The notes under the pieces were generated by a model. It was given only the letters and a program-made list of their open reading frames with translations, searched no databases and was not told where the DNA came from. A stretch of 5,890 nucleotides of DNA from assembly GCA_004292705.1 (NCBI GenBank), contig RDXA01000157.1:1-5890 (forward strand). Reading direction: 5' to 3'. This document shows positions 5,709 to 5,890 of the stretch, piece after piece. This DNA comes from Sphingomonadales bacterium. Lineage in GTDB: Bacteria > Pseudomonadota > Alphaproteobacteria > Sphingomonadales > Sphingomonadaceae. The stretch's first letter is position 1. Every line of letters begins with the position of its first letter. A program made the translations under genes and the position numbers.

Positions 5709-5890
5709 CTACCATCTTGGAATCTTGGACTTGAACTCTTTTACTTCGTTCAAAACTTCCAACGCTTCGCTCTCGCCTTTCGAAAAGATACCAAGCCGCA
5801 GCAAAGAGGATTGAGCGCCAGCATTTCCTAATTCAGCTTCAAGCTCACCGATGTAATCCACACCGCTACGAGAGCGCCAACTCCAACAAC
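5709..5890 (-). CDS. C-terminal part of an unrecognised protein (gene runs off the right edge)
   Basis: On the minus strand the frame is open from the window edge (first full codon 5888-5886) through 59 codons to TAG at 5711-5709. The visible product includes SGVDYIGELEAELGNAG, then SSLLRLGIFSKGESEALEV and LNEVKEFKSKIPRW. It is charged, helix-prone and soluble-looking, with protein-like composition, whereas the opposite strand here is phenylalanine-rich and reads as its antisense. I do not recognise the family. The 180 bases at 5711-5890 are about 48% GC (86 of 180 counted), and codons such as TTA, GGA, AGA, GTA and AAA occur that the bch genes rarely or never use, suggesting a different origin. 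An 8-bp tandem duplication in its last codons may have altered the C-terminus. It would converge on the bch operon and small gene. Confidence 0.5.
   Translation of the reverse strand, partial: CWSWRSRSGVDYIGELEAELGNAGAQSSLLRLGIFSKGESEALEVLNEVKEFKSKIPRW
5714..5729. repeat. Perfect 8-bp tandem duplication (ATCTTGGA twice)
   Basis: ATCTTGGA at 5714-5721 is immediately repeated at 5722-5729. It lies in the last codons of the minus-strand gene. Eight is not a multiple of three, so gain or loss of one copy changes the reading frame of that gene's end. Confidence 0.8.

Noticed and set aside
5446..5715. 89-codon minus-strand open frame starting MVADAKR
   Set aside because: It overlaps the better-supported small plus-strand gene, becomes arginine/proline-rich, and begins inside the end of the other minus-strand frame. 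Kept only as context for the 8-bp duplication.
5664..5832. Plus-strand open frame with TTG/GTG starts opposite the partial minus-strand gene
   Set aside because: It has no ribosome binding site and is phenylalanine/leucine-rich in the way expected of antisense to a charged helical protein.

Overview
The window looks like high-GC chromosomal DNA of an aerobic anoxygenic phototrophic alphaproteobacterium, most likely a sphingomonad of the Erythrobacter/Porphyrobacter type. This rests on a complete bacteriochlorophyll magnesium-chelatase operon (bchI-bchD-bchO), a very GC-biased codon choice, and an intergenic palindrome built on GTTCGTGTCGAGCG, a repeat type I associate with sphingomonad genomes. 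The taxonomic placement is inference; the gene calls are firm.

Layout. Positions 2-1555 hold the 3' part of a two-domain iron(III)-type ABC transporter permease (FbpB family), cut by the left window edge. A short intergenic region (1556-1694) carries a 65-bp palindromic repeat (1568-1632), then a candidate promoter/operator with an 8-bp inverted repeat just ahead of bchI. Three tightly packed plus-strand genes follow: bchI (1695-2696), bchD (2693-4390) and bchO (4387-5259). Both junctions are 4-bp ATGA stop/start overlaps. The bchO stop codon is the first triplet of a 105-bp structured intergenic repeat (5257-5361) with terminal inverted repeats and two strong hairpins; the first hairpin is followed by a T-rich tract and probably ends the operon transcript. 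Immediately after it comes a 53-codon gene for a small single-span membrane protein with a good ribosome binding site (5373-5534). The right end (about 5535-5890) drops to roughly 50% GC or below. It holds a non-coding stretch and the C-terminal 59 codons of an unrecognised minus-strand gene that runs off the window (5709-5890).

How the genes work together. BchI (active AAA+ ATPase) and BchD (degenerate AAA+ domain, acidic/proline linker and MIDAS-bearing integrin-I domain) form the motor complex that, with BchH encoded elsewhere, inserts Mg2+ into protoporphyrin IX, the committed step toward bacteriochlorophyll. BchO is an alpha/beta-hydrolase-fold protein that travels with bchID and is thought to assist this step. 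The upstream permease moves ferric iron and is probably an independent transcription unit.

The core genes are well-known families. The parts worth a second look are non-coding or small: the operator-like structure before bchI, the two structured repeats, the small membrane protein, and the lower-GC unknown gene with an 8-bp tandem duplication at its 3' end.
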